This document shows, piece after piece, positions 53,984 through 62,419 of a stretch of 64,000 nucleotides of DNA. Every line of letters begins with the position of its first letter. Position 1 is the stretch's first letter. This DNA is from an uncultured Caproiciproducens sp. (GTDB taxonomy: Bacteria > Bacillota > Clostridia > Oscillospirales > Acutalibacteraceae): assembly GCF_963664915.1 (NCBI RefSeq), contig NZ_OY761810.1:1440661-1504660 (forward strand). Reading direction: 5' to 3'. The notes under the pieces are model-generated. The model did no database searches. It saw nothing but the letters and a program-made list of their open reading frames with translations, and had not been told where the DNA came from. A program made the translations under genes and the position numbers.

Positions 53984-55102
53984 TTATAAATTGATTTCCC
54001 GGTGTGACACACAGCAACGTTCAATTAGTTCCCAGTCCAGTTCAGCGCCGATACCCGGACTTTTCGGAACAGTAATCATGCCGTTTTGATCGATAGGAAG
54101 CAATCCGCTCATTGGAAATTTGAAATCGTCTTCAGGAACAAAATATTCAAAATATTCGCAGTTTCGTATGGCGCAGGATACATGCAGGTTTACCAGATCC
54201 ATAAAATTCATGGTGGTGGTGTGAATTTCACATCGCATACCGAAGCTTTCGGCAAGATGTGCGATTTTCAGTGTTCCGGTAATGCCGCATTTCCATGACA
54301 CGTCGGCACGGACGATATCCGCAGCCTTTTGGTTGATCACCTGAGCGACGCCCCAATGGCAGCCTCTTGTCGTTTCGGTGGCGGCGATCGGAAGGTCGAG
54401 CGCACTGCAGAGCTGCGTGTATTTGTTTAGTTCAAAATCACGGAAAGGCTCCTCCAGCCACACATAATTCAGTTTTTCCAGGTCACGGCCGACCTTTATG
54501 GCTTCGTCCAATGAATATTCCGCGACGGGATCACTCATCAGCTGCATATCGGGGCCGACAGCTTCCCTTAGTTTGCGGTGAATTTCCATATCAAGCTGGT
54601 AAGGGCCGGGTGGGTGCGCCTTGTAGCAGCGTATCCCGCGGGATTTATAATAGAGTGCCTCGTTGATGTAATCATCAGCGGCAGAATGAAACAGCCCGCT
54701 GGCATAAACCGGAAGCTGCTCACGGTACGCGCCTATGTATTGGTACAGCGGAAGATTTGCCGCTTTTGCGCAGATATCCCAAAGAGCAACGTCCACAGGG
54801 CCGGGAAGATAGACGGGAAAAAAGGTCAAATGGCGGTCAATGTTCCAAAGCTCATACCATATTTTCTCACGGTCATAAGGGGATCTACCCATTATAATAG
54901 GTGCGATATTATCATTTAAGTAAGCTTCCGTAACCTGCCCGGAACGCGCTGCGAGGGCGGTGGAGATTCCCTCGATGCCGGTGTCTGTCGTTAGTTTAAT
55001 TACTACGACGTCCCAGTCCATATTACTTTTGCCCTTTCTTTTTTCATCGAACAGGCACTTGTTTCGCTTGACCCACCAGGTTTCGAATTTCACAATTTTC
55101 AT
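53984..55102 (-). CDS. Second mandelate racemase/enolase-superfamily dehydratase
   Basis: A 372-residue MR/MLE protein, only distantly like the first one at 46921. Metal ligands are in LMSDPVAEYS, VWLEEPF and AATETTRG, and a histidine is in CEIHTTTMNF. The usual KxK after barrel strand 2 reads CYKAHPPG, so one lysine is replaced by histidine, as in some sugar-acid dehydratases. The capping-domain loop PGPVDVALWDICAKAANLPLY is typical. It faces away from the RraA gene with a shared control region. It may act on another epimer of the same sugar-acid class. Confidence 0.88.
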   Translation of the reverse strand: MKIVKFETWWVKRNKCLFDEKRKGKSNMDWDVVVIKLTTDTGIEGISTALAARSGQVTEAYLNDNIAPIIMGRSPYDREKIWYELWNIDRHLTFFPVYLPGPVDVALWDICAKAANLPLYQYIGAYREQLPVYASGLFHSAADDYINEALYYKSRGIRCYKAHPPGPYQLDMEIHRKLREAVGPDMQLMSDPVAEYSLDEAIKVGRDLEKLNYVWLEEPFRDFELNKYTQLCSALDLPIAATETTRGCHWGVAQVINQKAADIVRADVSWKCGITGTLKIAHLAESFGMRCEIHTTTMNFMDLVNLHVSCAIRNCEYFEYFVPEDDFKFPMSGLLPIDQNGMITVPKSPGIGAELDWELIERCCVSHREINL

Positions 55103-55149
55103 TGATACACGATCCTTTTTTCGTAGATTAAATACAATAGCCCTACGTG

Positions 55150-55179
55150 TAATATATCACACAAAGAAAAAGAAGTCAA
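55150..55179 (-). promoter_or_regulatory. Promoter with overlapping operator for the leftward dehydratase
   Basis: On the minus strand TTGACT (55179-55174) and TATATT (55156-55151) are 17 bases apart; the operator TGATATATTA (55159-55150) covers the -10 box. Confidence 0.65.
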
Positions 55180-55300
55180 CGAATTGATTCAAAACTACTA
55201 AATCATTGTATATTTTGATATTAAATGTCATTATTATTATAAAAATCAAAATAATTTAATTAAAATTATTGATAATTTTATTAATTAAACTAGAATACTA

Positions 55301-55335
55301 TTGATATAGTGATATATATGTTTTATAATATATTC
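55301..55335 (+). promoter_or_regulatory. Promoter with operator-like sites for the RraA-family gene
   Basis: TTGATA (55301-55306) and TATAAT (55324-55329) are 17 bases apart. TGATATATAT (55310-55319) lies in the spacer and TAATATATTC (55326-55335) overlaps the -10 box; each matches the cluster motif at eight or more of ten positions. Confidence 0.55.
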
Positions 55336-55455
55336 CATACTGTTGCAAAAAAATTCTCTTGAATAACCTTTTAAGCCTTAATATTGTTTATTTAATTGCT
55401 CTTCCTTCTATAGATATGTCACGGCCATCAGAATAAAATTAAAAAGGAGTAAAAT

Positions 55456-56118
55456 ATGCATTGGGATAATGATAAGGAATTATTTGCACTGATCCGCGAA
55501 AAGTTGTATACGCCGGTTGTGGGAGACATTCTGGATGCGCTGGGGTATTACCATCAGTTTTTGCCGCAGGAGATCCGCCCATTGCGTGATGACATGAAAC
55601 TTGTGGGGCGTGCGATGACGGTATTGATGATTGACATTTACGGAGAACAAAAAAAACCGTTTGGCCTTTTGACCGAGGCCCTTGATCAACTGCAGGAAGA
55701 TGAAATTTATCTTGCGGCCGGAGGAACAAAGCGGTGCGCCTATTGGGGTGAACTGCTGACAGCAACCGCAAAGACCCGCGGTGCGGCCGGTGCGGTGCTA
55801 GACGGCTGGCACCGTGATACTCCGCAGGTGATTGCGCAAGACTGGCCTGTTTTCAGCACTGGATGCTATGCGCAGGATTCCTCAGTCAGAACGCAGGTTG
55901 TAGATTTTAGATGCCCGGTAGAGATCGGGCAAGTCGCCATTCAGTCCGGCGATATTGTTTTTGGCGATATCGATGGCGTTTTGATTATCCCCCAAGCTGT
56001 TGAGCAAGAAGTGATTGAGAAGGCGATTGAAAAAGCATCCGGGGAGAAAACGGTGCGCAAGGCGATAGAAAATGGTATGACCAGCACTCAGGCATTTCAA
56101 ACGTTTGGAATCCTCTGA
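55456..56118 (+). CDS. RraA/HMG-aldolase family protein
   Basis: A 220-residue protein of the RraA-like fold. [19 protein letters not shown] starts the domain, LVGRAMTV follows, and [13 protein letters not shown] holds the arginine and aspartate of the aldolase-type site. In this family some members are 4-hydroxy-4-methyl-2-oxoglutarate or oxaloacetate lyases, others regulate RNase E. Its promoter carries the sugar-acid operator motif, so a catabolic lyase is the better guess: it may cleave the 2-keto-3-deoxy acid. AAAAAGGAG precedes the ATG. Confidence 0.85.
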   Translation: MHWDNDKELFALIREKLYTPVVGDILDALGYYHQFLPQEIRPLRDDMKLVGRAMTVLMIDIYGEQKKPFGLLTEALDQLQEDEIYLAAGGTKRCAYWGELLTATAKTRGAAGAVLDGWHRDTPQVIAQDWPVFSTGCYAQDSSVRTQVVDFRCPVEIGQVAIQSGDIVFGDIDGVLIIPQAVEQEVIEKAIEKASGEKTVRKAIENGMTSTQAFQTFGIL

Positions 56119-56195
56119 AACAAACCCTTACACTTTCGGAAAATGATCAAAACTTCTCCATGTGCTGGCAAACTACAATACATCAGTCAATCCGA

Positions 56196-56717
56196 TCATT
56201 TAAAACTATTTGTTGTTTGAATCCTAAATCTATACAGATTTTCGTTTTCCTCTTCATCAAAAACAGTTCCGATTAATACACCGTTATTATTCTCAATGAT
56301 ATTCTTTGAAGCAATATTGTTTATACTGCAAGTTAATATCGCCTCATCAATACCCAATCTGGCAGCTTTAATTAGCGCCAACTTTAAAATCAGTGTACCA
56401 TAGCCTTGATTCCTATAGTATGGCGATATATCGTAACCTATATGGCCAGCCGACTCAATTTCCTGGTGCCTAATCCGTACAACTCCAACAACTTCATCTT
56501 CATCAATCAACCAAAAAGTTGAAGTTGGGACCCAATTTTGAGGAACGTTTTTTCCTTTGGAATTATCGTACAAGTCGTTTATGTATTTATTAAAATCCTT
56601 CAATGCTTCTTCATATAAATTAAAATAATAGGGATCATGTTTTTTATAAATTAGAACATAATTCTCAAAACTCTTCTGATATTTTTTATTCGGCTCATCT
56701 AAAAATAAATCGCTCAA
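56196..56717 (-). CDS. GNAT-family acetyltransferase
   Basis: A GNAT protein of about 173 residues. The core is FWLIDEDEVVGVVRIRHQ, GHIGYDISPYYRNQGYGTLILKLAL with the acetyl-CoA loop, and CSINNIASKNIIENNNG. GGAGGA five bases before a TTG at 56717 decides the start; a further TTG at 56744 would include that site. The substrate is unknown. It is the first of three GNAT genes on this strand. Confidence 0.85.
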   Translation of the reverse strand: MSDLFLDEPNKKYQKSFENYVLIYKKHDPYYFNLYEEALKDFNKYINDLYDNSKGKNVPQNWVPTSTFWLIDEDEVVGVVRIRHQEIESAGHIGYDISPYYRNQGYGTLILKLALIKAARLGIDEAILTCSINNIASKNIIENNNGVLIGTVFDEEENENLYRFRIQTTNSFK

Positions 56718-56764
56718 ACATCTTCCTCCAATATTGTATGACAAGATTCGTAGATTACTGGTCG

Positions 56765-57268
56765 TTACGATTTGACCAGAAGATAGGATGGATGGTACAA
56801 TCCTGTCGGCGCATAATAGCAGTCCGTTACGTATTGAAAACCGAGTTTCTCCAGCAGTTTTCTGGAAGCCGCATTCTCAGGATGGTGACCTGCTTGCAGT
56901 TCCTTTGCGCCAAGCGAAGAAAAAGCATACCGGATTACTGCACGGGCTGCTTCTGAGGCAAGGCCCTTTCCCCAATATTTCTTTCGCAGGTGAAAGCCAA
57001 TTTCAAAAATGTACTGTTCACCCTCGCAGGGACGAAGTCCACAGCAACCGGCCAACTCCGAAGTGGATCGTTCAAATATTGGCCAGTACTGAATCTGGTA
57101 CATTGTATTATTATTAATTTCCGTATTCAATCGGTTTTGAATGTCCTGCTGAGTAAAAACACCGCTTGCACAAATAAAGTGTGTAACATCCGGATCTCCC
57201 CAAAGCAATTCAGCCAGTTTTTTATCGCTGCTTTCCCATTTTGAAAAACCGACTCGTTCTGTTTTCAT
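56765..57268 (-). CDS. GNAT-family acetyltransferase, RimJ/RimL-like
   Basis: About 167 residues from ATG 57268 (MKTERVGFSKW). The core includes ELAGCCGLRP, FEIGFHLRKKYWGKGLASEAARAVI with the acetyl-CoA loop, and HHPENAASRKLLEKLGFQYV. The pattern is that of RimJ/RimL acetyltransferases of protein N-termini or small amines. An open frame reaches 57346 but lacks a good ribosome binding site and adds residues unlike the family. It follows a damaged GNAT gene. Confidence 0.83.
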   Translation of the reverse strand: MKTERVGFSKWESSDKKLAELLWGDPDVTHFICASGVFTQQDIQNRLNTEINNNTMYQIQYWPIFERSTSELAGCCGLRPCEGEQYIFEIGFHLRKKYWGKGLASEAARAVIRYAFSSLGAKELQAGHHPENAASRKLLEKLGFQYVTDCYYAPTGLYHPSYLLVKS

Positions 57269-57342
57269 AAAATACTGCCGCAAAGATTTCAGCCCTTTCT
57301 GCATCAAAATTCTGTTTAACGATAAAAGTACCATTTCGATTA

Positions 57343-57522
57343 TCAAGCACGACGTTTTCCATCATAAATCAATACTACATCTTTAATATTTTCGAGGGTA
57401 TTGTATTGTGTGTATTGTCGGCGCTGTTTTTCTCCTCCGACAATCTCATTCAAATTATCATCCAGCATTTTACATAGCAAGATAAAATCTTTATTTGCTC
57501 CATTTGTATAATTTCCAAGCAA
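57343..57522 (-). pseudogene. GNAT acetyltransferase, N-terminal remnant (59 codons)
   Basis: From a TTG at 57522 with AAGGAAGG upstream, the codons read GNYTNGANKDFILLCKMLDD, then NLNEIVGGEKQRRQYTQYNT and LENIKDVVLIYDGK, followed by RRA and a stop. This looks like the first third of a GNAT of the GGEKQR-QY type. The acetyl-CoA part is absent, so the gene is truncated. It may still be translated as a short peptide. Confidence 0.6.
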
Positions 57523-57540
57523 AAACTTCCTTCCTTAATA

Positions 57541-57576
57541 GTGAGTTTCATATTATTATGATAATATGAAACTCAC
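57541..57576. repeat. Perfect 16-bp palindrome
   Basis: GTGAGTTTCATATTAT and ATAATATGAAACTCAC enclose TATG. It lies between two GNAT genes and has no T-run. A regulator's operator or a transcript-end hairpin are both possible. Confidence 0.7.
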
Positions 57577-57669
57577 AGCCAACGCCGGTTTCAATTAAGT
57601 GCCGCGCAAGACTTCATCCGAAGAACTTAACAGGTGACATCCTCCAATAATATCTAAAATTTTGATTGC

Positions 57670-58128
57670 TTATATTCCAAGCTTATTTTCTGTCATAACG
57701 TTTCCCGTTAAATCCATAGAGAACTTATAGTGAAATTTATGCATGCCTTCTCGTTCGTAAAAACGGTGTGCATTGGTGCGCAGTTGATTGCAACAGACCT
57801 CAATTTGTAAGCATCCATCATCCTTCGCTCTTTGACATGCTGCATCAAAAAGTTTTTTACCAATGCCTTTTGAACGGAGCCCTTCTTTTACGGACAACTC
57901 CATAATCTCGGCGATTTTTGCACAATGATGCAACTGATATTCTATGCGAAGATTCAAAGCGCCTAACACTTCATTGTCCTGCTCAAAGATAAAAATTGGT
58001 CTATTATTGTGCCTTATATGTTCGATGAATATTTTTTTAAATTCATCTTTATCAAAAACCTTTTGTTCCATATTACATATCAAAGCATATACGGATTCCA
58101 TGTCGTTTTTTGAAGCTGCTCTTATCAT
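57670..58128 (-). CDS. GNAT-family acetyltransferase
   Basis: A 152-residue GNAT, starting MIRAASKNDMESVYALICNM. It continues FIFEQDNEVLGALNLRIEYQ, MELSVKEGLRSKGIGKKLFDAAC with the acetyl-CoA loop, and CCNQLRTNAHRFYEREGM. Start and length are typical. The upstream gap to the MutS2-like gene is about 200 bases of A/T-rich sequence with no clear gene. The acceptor is unknown. Confidence 0.87.
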   Translation of the reverse strand: MIRAASKNDMESVYALICNMEQKVFDKDEFKKIFIEHIRHNNRPIFIFEQDNEVLGALNLRIEYQLHHCAKIAEIMELSVKEGLRSKGIGKKLFDAACQRAKDDGCLQIEVCCNQLRTNAHRFYEREGMHKFHYKFSMDLTGNVMTENKLGI

Positions 58129-58336
58129 TAATTTTACACTCCTTTACTATATAAACAAAATTCTGCTCATGAAAGTCAAGCGAAACCTCCGAAAATAAAT
58201 AGTAACGTTAAGAATTAAAAATAAGTATAGCAAAGCGAACCATCTATATCAATAGATGTCCAGTAAAAAAATAGCGATTGTCATAACGATACAATTGAGA
58301 GAAGAAGCATCTCCATGCCTTTCATTCTCCTCGTTT

Positions 58337-60277
58337 TTATTTAATTTCCTCCTCATCATATTGAATGATCAGGTTCGGGTCATGCCGCTTTTCCATGACA
58401 TGTCTTGCCTTACGGTTGGAAACAGTGTCGAATACAATCGAGAAATCGTAATCCGGCGGGTACAGATCGCTTGCAGACGTTTTAAGTTTGAGCCGCTTAT
58501 GGCTGATCCACTCCTTTTCGCCTTTAACCTGCACCCCGATTTCCCCATGTTCGTTCGCTTGATGAAATACTACACCAATCTTTTTTTCGGGATAAATCAA
58601 GACGCTGTCGCCTAATTGAAATTTTACAGCGTGGGTGGAAACGGTTTTGGTCGGTTTGCTTTTCTGTATTTTTTGAGTAGGAAGAGCAGAGGGCTCCGTA
58701 TTTTTGCAACCAAAATCCGGCTGTAAATCTGGAATGGGGCTGTTTTGTTCCTTTTTTGGATAGGCTTCCTGATACGCCCGTTCCAAAAGACGGGACGGCA
58801 GGCCGAGGCGCTTTGCAATATAGAGCGCACAGCTTTCCCCGGCTTTGCCCAATTCCAGCCGATAGGTGGGCTGAAGTGTTTCGCGGTCAAACGCCATGCG
58901 CGCATTTGTCATGCCAGGAGCAGAATCGGCGTAGTCCTTGACCTCTGGGTAATGCGTGGTTGCAATAAACAGACAGCCTTTGACGCGCAGTTCATCCAGC
59001 ACCGCAATTGCGATTCCCATGCCTTCGGCAGGGTCGGTACCGGAACCTAATTCATCCAGCAGGACAAGACTTTCACGGGTTGTCTGTCGCAGGATTTCAA
59101 TGATATTGGTCATGTGGGCGGAGAAAGTGGACAGGTTCTCTGCGATGCTTTGCCCGTCGCCAATATCGCACAGGTAGGCGTTGTGCATACACAGGATGCT
59201 GGATGTGTCCGCCGGAATATGCAGACCGCTTTGCGCCATCATAGAGAGCAGCCCCACTGTTTTCAGTGCGACGGTCTTTCCCCCGGTGTTGGGGCCGGTG
59301 ATTACTACACCTGAGCAGCCGCCGTCCGACTCAAAGTCCAAAGGGACACAGACATTCCCGTCAATCAGCGGATGCCGTCCTTTCTGAATGAATATTTTTC
59401 GGTCTGCGGTTATGGAAACCGGTACAGCATCCATTTGAGCACTGAGCTTTGCTTTGGCAAATACGACATCCAGCGTTTCCATTGCTTCCACATTTCTCAT
59501 CAATTCCGAACGGTTTTCATCCACCAGAGAAGTCAGCGTGTAAAGAATTTTACGTACTTCGTTTTCCTCTTCAATTTGCAGCGAAGACAACTCTTCCTGC
59601 AGCTTTGCGACGGAGACGGGCTCCATAAAGTAAGTGCCGCCGGTACCGGAAATTCCCAGTACGCTTCCGGGAAATTGATTTTTATATTCTTTTTTCACCG
59701 GCAGGGTGAACTGTCCGTTGCGTGTAACAACCGCGTCGTCCGAAAACCACTGTTTTTTGCTGCGCAAAATATCATTAAGCTTCGTTTGTACCTGCGCCTT
59801 GACTGTTTCGACTTTTCTCCGTACATCTCTCAGAGCGGAACTTGCGCCGCTGTCCACCTGCTCATTGCGAACACACCGTTCAATTTCCTGCCGGAGTCTG
59901 GACAAATCGACCATGCTGTTTCCATAGCAGGCAATCGTGCCGTCCAGTGTTTCCGCTTTTTTTAGGTAGGACTTGATTCGGTTGCAGGACAGGATAAATT
60001 GGACAACTGATAGCAACTGTTCTGGAACCAACATGGAACCGGCCTGACAGAGCGCCAAAATCTGATCGACCTGCGTCATGGCGGTCAGAGGCGGGGTGCC
60101 GCATGCATCAAGGATTTTCCTTGATGCAGTGGTTTCAGCCATTTTTCGGCGGCATTCATTTTCATCCATGTAAGGTGATAATTCCGCCAGCCGTATGCGT
60201 GCACGTTCGGACAGGGCATGATTACAAAGCATTTTTTTAATTTGATCGTATTCTAATATTATTTCGGATGAATTCAT
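58337..60277 (-). CDS. MutS2-like ATPase lacking the Smr nuclease domain
   Basis: A 646-residue MutS-family protein. After the core and clamp helices come Walker A TGPNTGGKTVALKTVGLL, the DGQSIAENLSTFSAHM stretch, Walker B LVLLDELGSGTDPAEG and FIATTHYPEVK. MutS2 proteins are usually about 780 residues and end in a Smr endonuclease domain with LDLHG; here the protein ends after a KOW-like stretch (FQLGDSVLIYPEKKIGVVF) and no LDLHG is present. ATG 60277 has AGGAGT upstream; the open frame beyond it overlaps a long hairpin. A role in ribosome rescue or recombination control is possible. Confidence 0.85.
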   Translation of the reverse strand: MNSSEIILEYDQIKKMLCNHALSERARIRLAELSPYMDENECRRKMAETTASRKILDACGTPPLTAMTQVDQILALCQAGSMLVPEQLLSVVQFILSCNRIKSYLKKAETLDGTIACYGNSMVDLSRLRQEIERCVRNEQVDSGASSALRDVRRKVETVKAQVQTKLNDILRSKKQWFSDDAVVTRNGQFTLPVKKEYKNQFPGSVLGISGTGGTYFMEPVSVAKLQEELSSLQIEEENEVRKILYTLTSLVDENRSELMRNVEAMETLDVVFAKAKLSAQMDAVPVSITADRKIFIQKGRHPLIDGNVCVPLDFESDGGCSGVVITGPNTGGKTVALKTVGLLSMMAQSGLHIPADTSSILCMHNAYLCDIGDGQSIAENLSTFSAHMTNIIEILRQTTRESLVLLDELGSGTDPAEGMGIAIAVLDELRVKGCLFIATTHYPEVKDYADSAPGMTNARMAFDRETLQPTYRLELGKAGESCALYIAKRLGLPSRLLERAYQEAYPKKEQNSPIPDLQPDFGCKNTEPSALPTQKIQKSKPTKTVSTHAVKFQLGDSVLIYPEKKIGVVFHQANEHGEIGVQVKGEKEWISHKRLKLKTSASDLYPPDYDFSIVFDTVSNRKARHVMEKRHDPNLIIQYDEEEIK

Positions 60278-60305
60278 TTTGATTACTCCTAAAATCAATA
60301 ATAAA

Positions 60306-60397
60306 ATACCCACAGGCATCATTTGCCGACATTTCCATAACACGAAGAGTAACTCTTTATGTGTAATTGGAAAATGGCAGAACGCTCCTGTGGGTAT
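60306..60397 (-). ncRNA. Long imperfect hairpin in the MutS2-like leader (unclassified structured RNA)
   Basis: ATACCCACAGG (60306-60316) pairs with CCTGTGGGTAT (60387-60397). Inside, TTGCC/GGCAG, TTTCC/GGAAA, ACAC/GTGT and AAGAGT/ACTCTT continue the stem to a one-base loop. The 92-base element ends 28 bases before the MutS2-like start codon on the same strand, with an interrupted T-rich stretch after it. It could be an attenuator, a processed RNA or a MITE-like insertion. I cannot assign it to a known RNA family. Confidence 0.55.
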
Positions 60398-60600
60398 CAT
60401 TCATCCGTATAAATAAAAAGAGCATAATGGGACAAACCCGCTACGCTCCAAAAGTTGCATGGAAAATAGATATCCTGTATTTCACGCAACAAAATATATA
60501 ACTGGATGGTTATATCACGGCTGGTAAGCCGCTGGAAGCAGTCTGTAAGGGCAGATGTCCGACAGCGCCGTTCAGCCAACGCCATCAGAAAGGCATAACA

Positions 60601-60622
60601 AAAAAAGCAGATTCATTCTGCA
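60601..60622 (-). terminator. Terminator of a possible short transcript
   Basis: GCAGA/TCTGC stem around a 5-base loop, with at least seven T after it on the minus strand. Confidence 0.65.
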
Positions 60623-60717
60623 TTTGCTATCACCTTTCGCAACTTATTCAGTTGTTGCTCACCTTTACAGACAAATCCGACATCAAAACCATCCTTTCAA
60701 TTTAAGAATATGCATAT

Positions 60718-60746
60718 AATATAGCATTACTTTCAGCTGCTGTCAA
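60718..60746 (-). promoter_or_regulatory. Strong leftward promoter of a possible short transcript
   Basis: On the minus strand TTGACA (60746-60741) and TATATT (60723-60718) are 17 bases apart. About 90 bases further lies the terminator at 60622-60601, so a transcript of about 110 bases is expected. It contains two AAAGGTGA boxes and very short frames only. Confidence 0.6.
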
Positions 60747-60809
60747 TTATTAAATAGCGAAACAAGAATGATTTCTGCAGGTCTGTCCTTACAGAATATC
60801 AGGCATTAG

Positions 60810-61049
60810 TTATTGCGTGCTTTGAAATGGGCTGTTTGCTTTTAATGTTTGTAAATCTTTTTCAAATTCGTGAATTTTTTTATTGATAAAAATAATTTCA
60901 GGATTATCATCCGCTTTGCCGGATTGCAATTGCATTTTCCTGGATGTCTCGAATCCATTCAATATTTTCTGAATATTTCGAATCACAAGTGAAGATTCGT
61001 CCATCTGTTCTTTTTCTTTCTTGATTGTAATATTCAAATGTTTTGTCAT
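60810..61049 (-). CDS. Small charged protein, probably coiled-coil
   Basis: A 79-residue protein I do not recognise. From ATG 61049 (GAGGTGA upstream; an ATG at 61070 would include that site) it reads MTKHLNITIKKEKEQMDESS, then a helix-rich part (VIRNIQKILNGFETSRKM) and a second one (FINKKIHEFEKDLQTLKAN). Heptad-like spacing of Ile, Leu and Phe suggests a short coiled coil. Composition and start are convincing for a real gene. No neighbour hints at its job. Confidence 0.6.
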   Translation of the reverse strand: MTKHLNITIKKEKEQMDESSLVIRNIQKILNGFETSRKMQLQSGKADDNPEIIFINKKIHEFEKDLQTLKANSPFQSTQ

Positions 61050-61142
61050 AACCATCACCTCATCTATCATTATAGATTAATCATATTCAGATTCGGTTAT
61101 AAGAAAATTAAAATAGAAGTCTTCATTCGGCACTATGAGAAT

Positions 61143-62318
61143 CTATATATTTATTTTTGCTTTTCCAAACAGCGGCAGCAGTTTGGCAGAAAGAAGGGAC
61201 ACCGCCGGTACGGTTATGATAACGGCGGAACTGCCAGTCAGCGCCTGTATGATTTCCGCTGCGATTTGGTTGGAATTCATTACCTGATAATACGGCATAT
61301 TGTAAGTGTAAATTTGAATCAGCACCACCAGCGAGGAGCCGGTGAACGCTAAAATCAGCGTGTTGGCCATGGTACCCAGCATATCCCGGCCCACGTTCAT
61401 GCCCGAATTGAACAGGGCCTTTGCCCCGCCATCCGGGTTCTTTAGGTACACTTCATTGATTGACGAGGCCACGGAGATTGCAATATCCATTACCGCGCCG
61501 AGCGACGAGATGATCACGGCGGCAAAAAACAGACTGCCTATCTTCAACCCGCTATGGGAAGAAATTGCCAGAAGAGAATCTGTGTCGGCGAATGTATAAC
61601 CCGAAGTGCCGGTCAACCCATTAAAAGTCATTTCCATAACGGCTGAAACCGCAACCCCGCCGACCGTACCAAGAATTGCAATGAGGCTTTTCCATTCAAC
61701 CCCCCCAACCAGCAGAAGCGTAACGCAAGCGGTAACCGCAGCAAAAATCATCACCGCGGCTGTCGGGGAAACGCCATTATATAGAAGGGGAACAAAAACG
61801 AAAACCACGCTTGTTATTGTAAAAGCAATCGCAATGACAGATTTAAAGCCGTTTTTGCCGCCTACCAGGCACAGCATTGCAGCAAAAATCGCCGCCATGA
61901 GATATAAGTAAGGAGTTCTGTTCGGCGAATTGACGTTGATATTGACCGTTTTGCCGTCACCTGTAACGCTTGCCGAAACAATAACGGTCTGTCCCGCTTT
62001 CAGGTAATAATATGTATCATAATTCAAATTGTTTGTAATTTGATAGCTTTTGCCCTGCAATGTGCCCGTTAAGAGAAGCATAGTGACATTTTGAGAACCG
62101 ACCAGAAGTTCGGGATGCTTTTCATCTTTCTTTATATCTTCGGAATCAATAGAGGTTACTTTCGCCTTTTCAAAAGAGATTTTATCGTTTCCGGCCAGTT
62201 CGTACGGGTTGTAATACGCCTGATGGCGGCTGAGGCCGTATGCAAAAGCGATGTAGGCGGCCAGTAAAAACAGCATAACTCCTGCTTTCCACAAGCTCTT
62301 TATGTGAAAATTCTGCAT
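61143..62318 (-). CDS. YibE/F family membrane protein
   Basis: A 391-residue protein. After one N-terminal membrane helix (AGVMLFLLAAYIAFAYGL) a beta-rich domain outside the membrane spans about residues 35-135, then seven or so helices with the family's GGKNGFKSVIAIAFTITSVVF, SSLGAVMDIAISVASSINEV and GRDMLGTMANTLILAFTGSSL. YibE/F proteins are likely transporters of unknown substrate. ATG 62318 has GAGGAAGG upstream. The metallophosphoesterase gene lies about 100 bases upstream on the same strand. Confidence 0.87.
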   Translation of the reverse strand: MQNFHIKSLWKAGVMLFLLAAYIAFAYGLSRHQAYYNPYELAGNDKISFEKAKVTSIDSEDIKKDEKHPELLVGSQNVTMLLLTGTLQGKSYQITNNLNYDTYYYLKAGQTVIVSASVTGDGKTVNINVNSPNRTPYLYLMAAIFAAMLCLVGGKNGFKSVIAIAFTITSVVFVFVPLLYNGVSPTAAVMIFAAVTACVTLLLVGGVEWKSLIAILGTVGGVAVSAVMEMTFNGLTGTSGYTFADTDSLLAISSHSGLKIGSLFFAAVIISSLGAVMDIAISVASSINEVYLKNPDGGAKALFNSGMNVGRDMLGTMANTLILAFTGSSLVVLIQIYTYNMPYYQVMNSNQIAAEIIQALTGSSAVIITVPAVSLLSAKLLPLFGKAKINI

Positions 62319-62419
62319 AACATTTCCTTCCTCTGTACTTTTGTAAAGAAGACAACCCCATTGCACTTTTTGTGAAATGAGGTTGTCTTTGATTTGATTT
62401 TAATATCAACAGTGTTCGG

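Noticed and set aside
60397..60585. Leftward 62-codon frame upstream of the MutS2-like gene
   Set aside because: It ends inside the long hairpin, has no good ribosome binding site and no recognisable sequence; it may be leader sequence only.
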